A DNA stretch of 64,000 nucleotides from Skeletonema tropicum (GCA_037178625.1 CM074132.1:3844001-3908000), one strand, 5' to 3'. Positions 1 to 11,494 are shown, numbered from the stretch's first letter. Translations and numbers: made by a program. Notes: generated by a model from the sequence alone, not told the origin.

Positions 1-505
1 ATTTGTGATGAATCACTGCATCTCTTGCAGAAACTGAAAAGAGAAAGTGCCAAGAACTCTTTTCAGTGCAATGAAGGGCAAGGCGTTGCTTGTAGTAGTT
101 GCACATAGCTATACGTCTGCGGACGAGATTGCATTTATTCAAGATGGAAAGATTGTAGAGTGAGGCTCTTATCATGAACTCATGCTTTTGAGAGGAGGCT
201 ATTGCAGTCAGTGCAATTTTACATGTGATAGCCACCCTCAAAACATCGCATTCTGTAGGGAGTAAGGATGCTGACAAAGACCAAGACGAACAAAATGATA
301 TCCAAATTCTGCCGAGCAAGTGCTGGGAACATCAAGACGTCCGGCGCTGATAAGATATGGAACATCTCTCAAGAGGGCTAAGATCAAGATCACATAAGTT
401 CGTGTCATAAATTATTTACATCTTTTGAATGTACACTCTACCCAACACCTCTCATTCACGCGAAAATTGGAACGCAAAGCATCAATCATCCCGATAGAGA
501 AAGAG

Positions 506-1372
506 TTACTTGGCGGCAGGTGTGACAGGATAGGCCCTCAACTCCTCAAACTGCACATCAACAGGCGGCTGTGCTTGGTCCAAATAGCGGTGGATGAATG
601 GACGGTAGCTGGCCGTGTCGATTTGTGGTATGCCGTATGAAGAGTGTGCTCAGAGAAGTAAACGTTGAACTGCTCTTGAATCACAATGGAAGTAGGAACT
701 ACGAAGATTTCAAGTTGGGCAGGAAGATGTGTTGTTAGAAAGATGACTCGAAACGAAAAATAAAGACATGTCAACAAGAATCTATCGCTATTGACATCAA
801 ATTCTTTGGGGGTATATGGGCGGGGGACGTCACACAAGATGCTGACAGGGTTTGAATAATCAAGGTACTCCGGCAGGCTACAGATCCGGGGTCCTCCTCA
901 CCCTCCTAAAGGGATCACTGAATCGCCCGCACATCCATAACTCTCAGCTTTTCTCCCAATCAATCTCCATCTGTACGGAAACTGTGTGCTCTGGAACCCC
1001 AAACTCAGAGTGCGGTCCGAAGACGTTTAACATGCCCAGGGCCAATTTGTATAGCACCGGCTTCCACGGTGCTGAAGTTGTTGCTCGATCTCACCTACTG
1101 TTCTTCCCGATCATGAATCATGTAACTCACCTGTAATCATCGGCCATCGGCTGCGGTCGCCAGAAAAGCGCCTGCTTCAAGGCGGCGGCGATGCGTGCGG
1201 GTGAATGCAGTTGGGAGGGGCGGTGGGATAGCGGCCGGCGAGCGGAGGAGAGTTGGCCGACATGGTGGTTTGGTAGGAATGATGTTGACGGTTTGCTCGA
1301 TGAAAAATCATGAGCTGTGCTCAGCAAGCAGCGGCAGCGGCATGTGGCTTGCGATAGCAATTTGCCATCCAT
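506..1372 (-). CDS. Unresolved multi-exon small gene (U0 copy)
   Basis: I do not recognise the family. A first exon begins with ATG at 1372, reads a basic, Ser/Arg-rich 80-residue stretch resembling an organelle transit peptide, and ends at a good donor (ACAG/GTGAGT, 1131/1130). Open, protein-like segments follow at about 965-1085 (contains the residues LGMLNVFGPHSEFGVPEH) and 800-880. A terminal segment at about 506-648 ends in TAA at 506-508 (contains YRPFIHRYLDQAQ). Indels between units in the last two segments are multiples of three (3 bp near 566; 3 bp near 820 in U2), which supports coding. I could not join all exons in one frame, so this may be a gene with unseen splice sites or a decayed one. 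Confidence 0.45.
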
Positions 1373-1463
1373 GATTGAATGAATGGCTGTGAGAGCACCT
1401 CACGAAGCAGTCTGTCGGCATGATTGAATGAATGGCTGAGCTTTTGGTCGGCATGATTGAATA
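1370..1463 (+). repeat. Short direct repeats upstream of the small gene
   Basis: The word CATGATTGAATGAATGGCTG occurs at 1370 and 1419, and its first 12 bases again at 1452. The repeats sit just upstream of the minus-strand start codon at 1372 and recur in U1 (about 32669-32762) and U2 (about 61011-61105). They could be promoter elements or slippage products. Confidence 0.6.
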
Positions 1464-1722
1464 ACAGCATGAGATGATGCGGTCGGTGGCATCATGATTT
1501 TTTGAGCGAGGATTTTTTGGTCACGTTTGTTGGACAATTCGAGTACCGAATGAACAAGCAAGGTTGAAGTTTAAGTTGGTACTTATCACAAATGAACAAG
1601 TTGTACTTACATATGTTAAGAAGTAGTCTGTTGGGAGGTACATACCTACTTATCTAAGCTTTGTTGTACAGCAAACGAAAGCCAAAAAATGCACATACTT
1701 AGCTGCTATTTTATCACATAGA

Positions 1723-3756
1723 CTAATCAGATCGAACCCCTGGATATCGAATGGTCATAAAAGCTTTAACAAGGTCATTTACGTGTTCTCGATCCATGGC
1801 AATCATCTCGAACTCGCTACTTTTATCTACCAATGAAGTGACCTGCGAAGAAGATTTTGACAGCTTTGAATGTATTATTTGTGCAGCTTTTTTGTAGAAC
1901 GAGATAGTTTGCATCTCAGACTTGATCAAAATGGCACAATAATTATCTTCTGCAGTTGCGTAGAGTCGTTCTCCGTCACCGCAACCGCGTATGAGAGAGT
2001 TGTTTTCACATTGTTCCATGGCTTGTTCGAGAGACAAGTGCAGGGCCTCCAATGCTCGAAGGTCATTCATCATTTCCTCTGCTTTGGTGGAACATGGAAG
2101 CGAATTGCCCAGCAGGTGGTCATCGTCACCAAATGATGTATCTTGATACATCATTTCATCTAAATCTTCACCTCCCTCATCCTCCTCGTCTTCGCAATCA
2201 TCCTCCTCGTCACAATCATTAAGAAAAGCTTCCAATCCTCCATCATCATCTTCCTCTCCTTCTCTTTCATTAGCAACGTTACTATCAGCCTTCTCTTCTT
2301 GCAAATGTTTGTTGTTCGTGCCATCAATATCGTCATCTCGTCGTCCACTACCATCATCGTGGAATAACTCCATTGCTTTGATGAAGAGGCCATAGGTATA
2401 GGACTTTGGACCACGTCGCAATTTCAGAGGAGGAAGATCTTCCTTTAATTCAATTTCTACCACATCGTTGCAAGAGCCTTCACGTTGGTATTCGATGCAC
2501 AATCATCGTAGCAAAATCAATTTCAATTAGTGAACAAGTTCACGTGCGCAATTCATACTCATCATAAGAAAAAAGGTCTAGAGAAGAAACACTCCCAATC
2601 CAATTCACTTACCATCAGGCTCGACGTTATCAACAATACAAAATCCATATCTCCCCAATAATGTAGTATTGCTCTTGGCGCCGTAAGTCATCTGTAGTTT
2701 TGTTCCATTCGCTACGATTGATTGACCTGCTGTTACTTTGACACCACCACTCCTACCACCACCGCCGTGGTGGTTCCTTAAATTAGAAATAGCACTTGTT
2801 GCGTCATCAATAGCTGTCTTGATTCGCTTCGTTGATGGTTCTTCTCCGTCACTGCTCCCATCATGTTTATCCGTCTTTTCACCTTCGTGATACCTCTCAT
2901 ATCGAACATGAGCCACACACCCATCGTCACCATTTTTGACTCCATGCCCTCTCACATGGTTCAACAAATCCAACAATGGAATCATAACATCCACACCATC
3001 ATATCCCAATCCATCAAATCCACGTGAGGTAACGAGTGCCATCATGTTGTCGTATTGTTCACATGTTGGAAATAAGGATGATTGACTCGTCTGCTTCTGA
3101 TCATCTTTAGTTGCTGTATTGCTCTGCTGTTCTAATGTCTCTTTTTGTTGTTGTTGCATCCAAGCAGTCTTGATCAATTCATATTCACACTTGATACCCT
3201 TCTGCTCGTTGACGATTCGTTTGTATAACGATGTGCCTTGGAGGCGTCGCTTTAGAGTTTCAGCGTCCCATTGCCTTGGTAACAGCTGAAGATTATTGCA
3301 CGCGGAGCATTTGTCAGCATCGTTCGTTGAATAGACTGGTAGAGTGGCAAGATATGGCTCATAAAAAGATGGCGATTGTCGCTTCCTTTGCTGCTGACGA
3401 GCAAGAAAGAGAGCCAACACAACATCCTGAGCATCATGATACAACGATGCCTCGGCTTCGAGAGAATGGACCACTGCAAACAACGACTTGCCAAATTCTT
3501 CATCTGTCTCTACAGAGTGAAGGGATGGTAAGCATGCATCGGGTATTCGCAGCAATGTGGTCCCAGCATCGACCGCACCGCCGCTGCAGCTTGATGGGTC
3601 GAAATATACCTGTCGCTGTGATTCATTGTAGCTCAATTGAGAATGGACGAATCCTCCACTGCCCTGGATCCATCTCTTAGCGTTGCTCCAGATACTATCG
3701 GTGCAAGAGTTGATGCCATCATTGGCCTGGGCAACCTGCTTTGTCCCGCTGAGCAT
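1723..3756 (-). CDS. SET-domain protein lysine methyltransferase (U0 copy)
   Basis: Two exons: 3756-2613 and 2477-1723, 632 aa, joined across a 135-bp intron with donor GATG/GTAAGT and acceptor GAAG/GC. The start is the ATG at 3756; the frame stays open upstream only to a GTG. The order of motifs matches the SETD3/SETD6/Rubisco-LSMT class, which transfers methyl from S-adenosylmethionine to lysine: an N-terminal Gly-Gly-Phe region (residues 30-72), an LALFLA/YLATLP segment (113-141), a DLLNH motif (263-267) and a TYG..SN..LL..YGF block (357-372). A hydrophilic loop (about 271-340) interrupts the SET fold. The C-terminal exon has a very acidic Asp/Glu stretch. Substrate unknown. Compared with the other copies it reads Gly at 334 and Ser at 324. 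Confidence 0.85.
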
Positions 3757-3830
3757 GATGGATAAATAGATCGCATTGAAGAATGATACAACACCTCGTG
3801 ACGGTCGGTGGAGGTGATGCACGCAGATCG

Positions 3831-3867
3831 TTCTGGCCGAGATTGGGAAAATCTTCTGGCCGAGATT
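3831..3867 (+). repeat. Unit junction with 14-bp direct repeat (U0/U1)
   Basis: TTCTGGCCGAGATT occurs at 3831-3844 and again at 3854-3867. The point where U2 departs into unique DNA (63501) maps to base 3845, between the two copies. This is therefore the likely end-to-start junction of successive units; the short repeat may be the homology used to form it or a by-product. Confidence 0.6.
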
Positions 3868-5330
3868 CGGCTACGTGATTTTGAACATAGGAAAGATGAC
3901 AACTCATCTCCAGTTTGTGAAGTGTGAGTGACACATGCCCATGACGGCAACGTTTTTGTGCTGTTTCTTAAAAATATTATATATACGATCACGGTGGTGG
4001 TGCAAAGTGCAAATATATACAGTCACGGAGGGGGTGCAAATACGGTCACTTCAAGTCACGAGGTTCAACGTTACTTGTGTATCGCCTATAGAGATGAATC
4101 ACGTAGAGCTGTCGATTCGTGACCAGTTTCGCAACAACCTACAACCTCCTACAACCTACCCCCATCAAACCATGATGTCCGTCAGAGATTGCCGGCGCCA
4201 ACATGCGGCATACACAACTACCAAGTCCCTACGAATAGCGACTTGATCATCGACCGCATCCGAACGGTCCTTTCGATTGATCTATAGAGGCAGAACTCTC
4301 AAATCGCCATCGTATTTATGCAAATTATGCGCAAACATCACGTTGATGTTGTGACACAATCTACGCGTCGACGGCTCCCTCTATCCTCCATCGTCGGACG
4401 ATTCCGTTTAACCAACACAAAATGAACGAGGTAAAGAATATCTCTGATGTTGCTGACAATCAGATAAATGTGCTGCGTCGTCGTCGAGCTCACAAAATAC
4501 TCAACACGTGATGATTGTTGGCGCTTTGGGCGTCGTCGCTCGACATCAACCAAAACAGATGCGTCAGGTGAAGCTCTTGCCCCTCCTCATAGTGGAAATA
4601 CTCTCCTAATGATTCACAACTATCGGCTTGGTCAAAGATACGTTTTTTCCGGTGTTAGTTGCTGCATCATTCGTGTTTGCAAGTTGCTTTGTGTAGCGTA
4701 TAAAGTGGGCATACCTCTGTACAACATATGCATCCGCACGCAACAATTATTATCTAGTATGACCTGCATCGACTATGACACATATATTACTCTGCTTGTG
4801 CCAATTTGAGTCGTGTGATAGTGGACAAGGTTGCACAATTTGAAACAAACGAATACGTAATATGAGACCGAGAAAGCAATACTGATGGTATTCAACTCTA
4901 TGCGGCAAATGTGACATATAAGATTTGAGATTCAACAACAACTCAGTTCTGCTGCACAGTAGAAGATTGGAGAGGATTGTAACCTTATAACAAACAGTGT
5001 TGACACACATGAAAGAGAGTTACAACCGTACATACTATCCATATCAATAGTTTAGCTCCTGCTTGGATGCATTCAAGATGCCATGCATTCTGAACCCTTG
5101 GCTTGAAGCCAATCTCGTAGCAGGGTGGCTAGACTTCAATTAGATAATGAAATAATATCTATCGAAGAGAAGAATAACAATAGTAGTCTGCATCCTCTAG
5201 CAGCTGTAATGCAGCTGCTACCCAGAGCCATCCAGAGCACGCGAACTTTCCTCCTTTTCTCCTTCTTTTTCGCCCCCAAAATCGACGAAGGAAACAGAAG
5301 CAGCACGAAAAAAATGCCAACATATCCCTA
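3868..5330. other. Gene-poor start of unit U1
   Basis: No convincing gene. The stretch includes a short A/T-rich tract with repeated GGTCACGG-like words (about 3985-4060) and a 10-bp duplication near 4141-4160 absent from U2. An ATG at 4424 opens only 29 codons. The matching stretch in U2 is 35231-36683. Confidence 0.5.
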
Positions 5331-6965
5331 AGTAGTGAGTTTTGAGGCAGAAATTTCTGTCTCATCCAAAATGAGGCAGAAATTTCTGTCTCATCCATCG
5401 CCAGAAGCCGTTACCGCGTAGTTTTGTCGCGGGGCTTTGAGTTCATAGGGGTGGACGGCATATTATCTGAAAAAGCGAGAAGAAAAGGAGAGAAGGAGAG
5501 AGAGAAAAAGAAAGAGAAAAACGAAGAAAGAGAGAGAGGGAAAGATAGAAGATAGGCAAGATTGATTCTTCTAAGTACTGTGTATAATTGTTCATCTCTC
5601 TCGAGGCGATAGAATAGATTGTCTACTCGCAATAGCAATGCGCGCCCAGGCGCCCATGCATGCGTCAGTAGAAGCTGACCAGAACTCATAAAACTCATAC
5701 TCTGTTGGACTTTCTGATATCATACACTAAGTATCAGCGGCGAGTTGCTTGGTTTTATGGTTCCCTTAGATTCATTCTTCTGTTTCCTCTGCTTTATATT
5801 GGATGCGAAATGTAGGCTTACAGGCAAGTGATGCAAATCTCACTGACACTCCGACTCGCCGGGTAATGTGGGATCATCTCTTCATCATCACTCAATTGTA
5901 GCAATACATTCGTCCTTCTCACCCACGAAAAATCAAAGAAAATAGCGCACTCTCATATCTATCGATGTGGTTCGTTCGTTTTTGCCGAGTAATAATACAG
6001 CTGCTAAGCCTCTTCATCGAACGCTGGAATTCTTTGCGCTCTGCGATCTCCCTGATCAGCGCTAAAACTCTGCATCAGTTATCGACTGATTTGATTATGA
6101 TTCTCTTCCTCCAATTACCGGGTTGCGTTCTGTCGAAACATACATGTCATGACGCATGATGTGTCGAATGATGTTGTTGCAGCTTTAATTGTAGATCTCG
6201 TCTCCCACTACGCTAGGCTTTTCGACATCATTTGATGCAGCAGATCAATCATCCCGACTTGCAATTGACTGCTGCTCAGTCGCACCATTAAAGAGATTTA
6301 ATCGTCTGAAATCGTTGTTGTCGACATATTATGGTGTCGACAGCACAGATTGAGAGCGCCCGTCGTGTAGTCAAAATAATACCATAATAGGCAGATGGAA
6401 CCGCCCACCAGTTGATCATCTCTCCTGTGACATGCCGTTGGCATTTTAGATGCTCTTGATGAAGCAGGCACTGACTACATTGTTCGTCGTAGTTGGCCGC
6501 GGAAGGCCGCCATTGTCAACAGGAGAGTGGTTGGTGGTGATGGATGCGAATTGCGAATCTTTTAAAATCTATCCATTTTGTGTCCGAATATTCCACTACT
6601 ATGCTCAAAGTGGTGATAAAATCCTTAAAAGAGTTGGGAGTACACTAAAAGTGGGAGTTTTAAAAGCTCGAGAGCTTTAAAAAGGATTGGGAGTCACAAC
6701 GAAATGGACCTATGCTCTACGTGGGAATTAGTAACCTCAGGTTTTTAAAGCTCCACCCTTATGAAGTCAAAGCCTGTCGCGGTGAGAAACGTCGAGAGGG
6801 GTGTGTACGGCATAGCCTAAACCTCAGATTGCTGAGTTAGCCCTTTTATGTTGTTCGTAGCTCTTGTATTACACACCTTTTTACTCTTTTTGAGGAAGAT
6901 GAGGCAGAAATTTCTGTCTCATCCACAAAATAGGGCCCAAAAAACTCACTACTTATGTAGGGGTC
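5331..6965. repeat. Inverted palindromic repeats flanking 1.6 kb (U1)
   Basis: A 24-bp near-palindrome centred on CAGAAATTTCTG (flanks GAGG and TCATCC) occurs twice in tandem at 5344-5397 and once at 6900-6923. The outer 12-mer TAAGTAGTGAGT (5330-5341) is repeated in inverse at 6947-6958. Together these resemble terminal repeats of an old transposon. The interior holds a purine-rich GA tract (5468-5553) and no recognisable gene. Confidence 0.5.
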
Positions 6966-7744
6966 AACCATCCACCCTACATGGGATCTTCTGTCACACG
7001 TGGGAGTCCTCTTCAGAGGGACTCTTTCGTGTGCAGAGACCTCCAAGTGACTCAGACGGGTATGGTGTATGTCTGAAGATCCTACAAAAGTACGCCCGTG
7101 AAACTAACCACGTAAAAGCCTCCGTAAAGCTCATAGATACGCTAATAGATGAATATGCCGTAGCCGCTTACTTGATCACCCTGATCAAGCAGTCTATTCG
7201 TTATATTGTTACAAATACCCTAGTGCTACAATCGATTGAACGATTTGTAGTTGCCAAGTAGGCGCTCAAAGCAAGCTCCTCGCTTGCTGTGACCTCGTGA
7301 ATCAATTGTTCTTCGAACCCCTGATGTTGTTCGGAACTCTTGTCGACGACGTCAATCTGTTGTGTTCTGATGGTGTTCGATCACAAGAACTTACGATAAA
7401 ATAAATAAAAGACGGAAAGTCTCTAGCCAACTTTGTCTCCAAGCCTACGGCCAGACTTTTCTAATCCTATGTAGGGTGGGGGTCAACTGACCACTACTCC
7501 TAACTAGTGATTTTTCATTTTTCCGCATAGTAGTACTTAGGTGCCTGGAGGGACCCAGTTTCTTGTAAAGACGAGACAGGCATCTCAACCGCTAGATTCC
7601 AAAGCACCACACACACACAGCGAGAGAGGCTACGCTGCACATAATATGTACACGCGTATTTCACACACACACTGCAACACCACTCAAGTTTAAGACATCA
7701 GCTTTTCTTCCACTTCCTGGCGCGGCGGCCACGCCAGGCCAGAG
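6966..7744. other. No confident gene; open frame and CA-rich tract
   Basis: A plus-strand frame (6848-7261) stays open for 137 codons, and its second half is protein-like, with one Tyr/Asp difference between units, but it matches no family I know. A weak inverted repeat of a CACCCTACAT word (about 6975-6989 and 7470-7485) may mark another old element. A CA-rich tract lies near 7605-7680. The U2 counterpart is 38318-39097. Confidence 0.3.
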
Positions 7745-7896
7745 TGCACCAACCTGACATTTGTGTGAACGGTGATCTTTTAAACAGAGTATGTCTAATA
7801 AACAGGGTACAAAGTTTAGTAATCAAACAAATACATTTTGAAACATACCCTAGTTTTGAAGAATACCTTGTGTACACGTCAATGTCGGGTTGGTGC
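7745..7896. mobile_element. 152-bp foldback MITE, U1 only
   Basis: The ends read GCACCAACCTGACATT and, inverted, GCACCAACCCGACATT, with looser pairing continuing inward for about 60 bp, so the element folds on itself. U2 has an uninterrupted site at 39098. No target duplication is visible, so U2 may be an excision scar or the element may insert without duplication. Confidence 0.75.
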
Positions 7897-7954
7897 CTGA
7901 AACGTGCCATCCACCACTACACGCACCGCACCCTTGCCATTCAAATCCATCATT

Positions 7955-9290
7955 AGCGTTATGACCGTTTTGTAGCCAGCACCTTATATTCCAGCACCTT
8001 ATATTATTTAGCCTTATTTAGCCCTTTTCTTTATGTCGAATCAGGCATCATTTTTTTCCCGTACTAGAGAATGTCAGCACATTATATTCAGATTTCCACC
8101 TGTCAGGCCCTTATATCATTGGTTTCTTTTTCAACTAGAGAATGTCAGCACCTTATATTCTGAGTTTCCGGAACTGTTCTTGGGACGAAAGTTAATGGGT
8201 ATGATTCATAGCTGTAATGGTTAGGATCCATAGCTGTCCGGACGATGACTCCATCATTCATAGAAAGAAAATTTACCATCTTAGGTCGTACTTAAGATTA
8301 GAATGAATTCATCATTGCAAGAGTACAATACTGGTTCAGACTAGTACCAGTGCAATATTATTGTTCAGTGTAGTGTTACCGTTTTGGTTCATATTTTAAC
8401 CAGTGTAGTAAGTGAATTAGAATCTAATTGATTCAGAATGGAACCAGTTAGTTCCGGTAGGAAGTGAATTAGGACAATGACTCAATTCATTGCAAGAGTA
8501 CAATACTGGTTCAGACTAGTACCAGTGCAATATTATTGTTCAGTGTAGTGTTACCGTTTTGGTTCATATTTTAACCAGTGTAGTAAGTGAATTAGAATCT
8601 AATTGATTCAGAATGGAACCAGTTAGTTCCGGTAGGAAGTGAATTAGGACAATGACTCCATCATTATTAGATGTGCAGAAAATTAATCTCGATGATCCAT
8701 AAAATGAAATAATAGCAAATGTATTAAATTACTATGGCAGATCGTACTTCAGATTGGACGGATTCCATCATTGAGGTATCTTCATAGTTTCGTATGATAC
8801 TGGTTCAGACCAGTACCAGTGTAATATTATTGTTCAGTACAGTGTCATCTTTCTGGTTCATATTTTAACCAGTGTAGTAAGAAAATTAGAATCGTATTGG
8901 TTCAGAAAGGAACCAATTTGGTTGAGATTATAACATTGGTTCTGGTAAGTACCAGTGCAATAAACTATTAAGAATAGGACATTGGTTCTGGTAAGTACCA
9001 GTGTAATACACTATTAAAAAAAGAACATTGGTTCTGATAAGTACCAGTGCAATAAACGATTTAGAAACCTAACAGAAGACTACACGTGGAATTCCGAATA
9101 TAAGGTGCTGACATTCTCTAGTAACACAAAAAAATAAGGACAAAGAAGAAATACTAAAAATGGGCTGTATAATATAAGGTGCTGAAATATAGGTGGTACT
9201 AGACAGCAAAAAAACAAGATATAACGCATAATAAAAGGTGCTGGTGGAGAAAAAAATATAAGGTGCTCGCTACAAACCTATAGCGTTATG
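7955..9290. mobile_element. Non-autonomous Mutator-like element, 1,318 bp, U1 only
   Basis: The element (7964-9281) is flanked by a 9-bp target duplication AGCGTTATG (7955-7963, 9282-9290); U2 keeps one copy at the empty site near 39156. The termini are inverted repeats of about 26 bp ending in AGCACCTTATATT. That 13-mer or a close variant recurs four times at the left (7978, 7993, 8076, 8147) and four times inverted at the right (9097, 9171, 9231, 9255). A 27-bp perfect inverted repeat (8134-8160, 9096-9122) is nested inside. No transposase is encoded. A 9-bp duplication is typical of Mutator-like elements. Confidence 0.85.
8313..8658. repeat. 175-bp tandem repeat inside the Mutator-like element
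   Basis: Two almost identical units (about 8313-8483 and 8488-8658, period 175 bp) are followed by a diverged third copy (about 8798-8930). Three shorter ~46-bp repeats built on ACATTGGTTCTG then follow at about 8933, 8979 and 9025. The words ACTGGT and ACCAGT recur throughout and give local hairpins. Confidence 0.8.
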
Positions 9291-9333
9291 GCCAGGAATC
9301 CTCAGGATATTTCGGCATTTTTGGGTAGCCTCT

Positions 9334-9371
9334 AGGATATTTTTTCGCCAATATTCGCTAAAAAATATCCT
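9334..9371. other. Perfect 12-bp hairpin (U1)
   Basis: AGGATATTTTTT and its exact inverse complement are separated by 14 nt. The hairpin lies 44 bp to the right of the Mutator-like element insertion site. No gene is adjacent; function unknown. Confidence 0.6.
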
Positions 9372-9562
9372 CTTGTTCGAACAAGCCTACCTTGATAGCT
9401 GGAGTGTTTCCAAGTGAATAACACTATTGTTTACTCATATTATTGCATCTATTCACTCCTTTAGACCTGCATTGACACATCAGGCCATCAATGCAACGAA
9501 AGAATGCTCAAAGCTGCAACATATCTTATCTCTGGGGGTCTCGCCAACTACCCTATGAATGA

Positions 9563-10790
9563 ATGCGGACTGTAAGAAAACACGCACTGCCGCAGCACGA
9601 GAAGCCTGAAAGAGTTATAAGTCTCGTGCATCATCCCTACTATTCATTAGGAGTACAAGCAATCCTTCACCATTCACAGTTCTCGATGTCCACTCCCGTC
9701 AACACCTGTCTGATTTGCATTTATTCCACCATACTCATAAATATCCTCATTGTAAGTTCCCTCTTGTCCATTTGCATCACCATTCCTCAATACATAGTAT
9801 CACCCACCATCTTATATTCATCTTACATCTTACATTGCATTGGTGTTATGTATGTGTGTGGTGAAGTAGTTGTGCGTGCATCTTTCTGTCGATTTCAGCT
9901 TCTTCATGCGTACTTCGTCCGATGTGTGTCCGAAATTTGTGACGTCAACCGTAGAAATTGCCAACCACACAACCACATGCTACAGCCGCTACAATACATG
10001 TCTGGTACCTCTCATCGAGAAATCTGATCTCGTAGAGCTGTACGCTAGTGCAGCAATTCGGCTACGCCGTCCTAGAGATGATGAAAGAAGAAGTGGCTGT
10101 CATTCTGAGAGCACAGGCTTACTATGAGAAGCTTCTTGAGTCTCTCCCAAGCTGGCCGTAATGTATCGCATATTATAATCTTATGAACCTATCACCAACG
10201 TTACTGATTGGGAATCAATTACATCGAAGGGGTCGTTGCTGCCCCCTTCGACTTGCTGGAAATCTGGAGAAATTATCTCTTTTCTACGCAACAATAGATA
10301 GCCACCGTACAACGGCGATGTTCGTCATGGTCAAGCAATGGACGGAAGACGCAGATCTACGTCGAATGATTGACGGAGAGAAGATTTGAATTGAAGCCTC
10401 TCATTGTGATGTCTGGCACTACTTTTCCGATTGGAAGGGGAGAAGCCAAATGAATTTGATCGAAGCAATATTTCTTTTCATTTCTACTCAAAATCAATTA
10501 CTTCTTAGTTGGTCTGCACAAGCTTGCACACTTCCCACGAGATTTGCAGGTTGCCCTTTTCCTGGGACTTCGCCCAAGGAATGTCTTCATCGACATATTC
10601 AAAATTACCCTATCCTTTCGCGACGGATCCAATCCCCTCCTCTGGCATAGGACGAGGAGAAGGGGCTAAGGCCTTTGACAAGTTGGAGGGAGATTTGATG
10701 TGTCTCTTATATTTACATCGTTGGAGGGAGATGCAGAAGCAACAACTGCGGTGGGAGTCTGCCAGGGCACTATTGATCGATTTCATCTGA
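9563..10790 (+). pseudogene. Fragmentary plus-strand coding region of unknown family (U1)
   Basis: Several protein-like segments lie in different plus-strand frames: 9906-10108, a segment ending in TAA at 10159-10161 (contains GYAVLEMMKEEVAVILRAQ), about 10203-10295 (contains FDLLEIWRNYLF), about 10375-10460, and two overlapping frames across 10450-10790 (one contains HFPRDLQVALFLGLRPRNVF). No single splice model joins them, and stops lie between, so this is either a multi-exon gene I cannot resolve or a decayed one. A 10-bp indel near 9905 between the units shifts the first frame, favouring decay. No family recognised. Confidence 0.35.
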
Positions 10791-10990
10791 AGATGGGAGA
10801 GAGGAAGTTTCCCATTCACGAGGACATCATGTTTTTCAGTTGCAGAAATAGAAAGTGACCTTATAAAAGTGAGTACAAACTTAGTACATAAGTTGATGAC
10901 ATCTCTGAATGCAATCAGTCTCATATCTAACTAACTTTTTTTACGTTATAAATATCCTTTCACTTCCACAGAATACATTTATGACTCCAA

Positions 10991-11250
10991 TCAATTCATC
11001 TTCACAAAAACGTAGTGACTTGAACTCTTCCCTTTTCCTGCCCACTCATCAATTACTGCACGTGTAAGCCACAACTCACGACAGTCTTTTAGAAACATTC
11101 CTCTCATCACAACATTTGCGCAGTAAATACATTTTGAAGGGTCATTAGCTTGAGACCTGAGACCATCATAGACACATTCAACAAGCTGTAAACCCAATGC
11201 ATCACGAGGCAGTTTGACCCTCGTCAATTTTTTGGCAGCTGGTTTCGGTG
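10991..11250 (-). CDS. Hypothetical protein, terminal exon (U1)
   Basis: A minus-strand frame ends in a stop at 10991 and reads about 85 residues. It holds a CIYC pair, a conserved-looking LKDCRELWLTRAVIDEW stretch and a basic start. There is no ATG; the frame closes upstream near 11255, where GGGTAG could be a splice acceptor. It is probably the last exon of a gene whose earlier exons I could not find. Family unknown. Confidence 0.4.
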
Positions 11251-11282
11251 GAGACCTACCCGACGGTCAACGTACACAAAAA

Positions 11283-11361
11283 AATAGGAATTAGTACGAC
11301 CCTCCCATAGGTCAACCTACCTCTACTTACACAATTCAATAGGAATTAGTACGACCCTCCC
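11283..11361. repeat. 24-bp direct repeat
   Basis: AATAGGAATTAGTACGACCC and the next four bases occur at 11283 and 11338 (period 55 bp), each followed by a GGTCAA word. The pair lies upstream of the minus-strand exon at 10991-11250 and is conserved at about 41167-41245 in U2. Confidence 0.6.
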
Positions 11362-11494
11362 CTCTAGGTCAAGGGTAACTCTAGGTTGCAAGAAACGAGA
11401 AAGTACCTCAACAAAACTTACCACGTGCGGAGCAAATAATCCTAAACCCTCCACATCAACCACACAATGCACAATGCCAACAACAACAATCTTG

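Larger units (their letters stand above)
1..3845 (+). repeat. Tandem segmental repeat, tail of unit U0
   Basis: This is the end of a ~31-kb unit whose beginning lies outside the window. It aligns to 31303-35208 and to 59536-63501 with few substitutions. It carries a 3-bp insertion near 566 that the other two tails lack, and it lacks the 62-bp insertion seen at 32963-33024 in U1. It holds one unresolved small gene and a SET-domain gene, both on the minus strand. Confidence 0.95.

Noticed and set aside
2605..3822. Signal-peptide-bearing longer start of the SET gene at 3822
   Set aside because: The codon at 3822 is GTG, the first ATG in frame is at 3756, and the upstream frame is shifted by a 2-bp insertion in U2.
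5468..5553. Telomeric or centromeric satellite
   Set aside because: It is a simple purine-rich tract without a fixed repeat unit.
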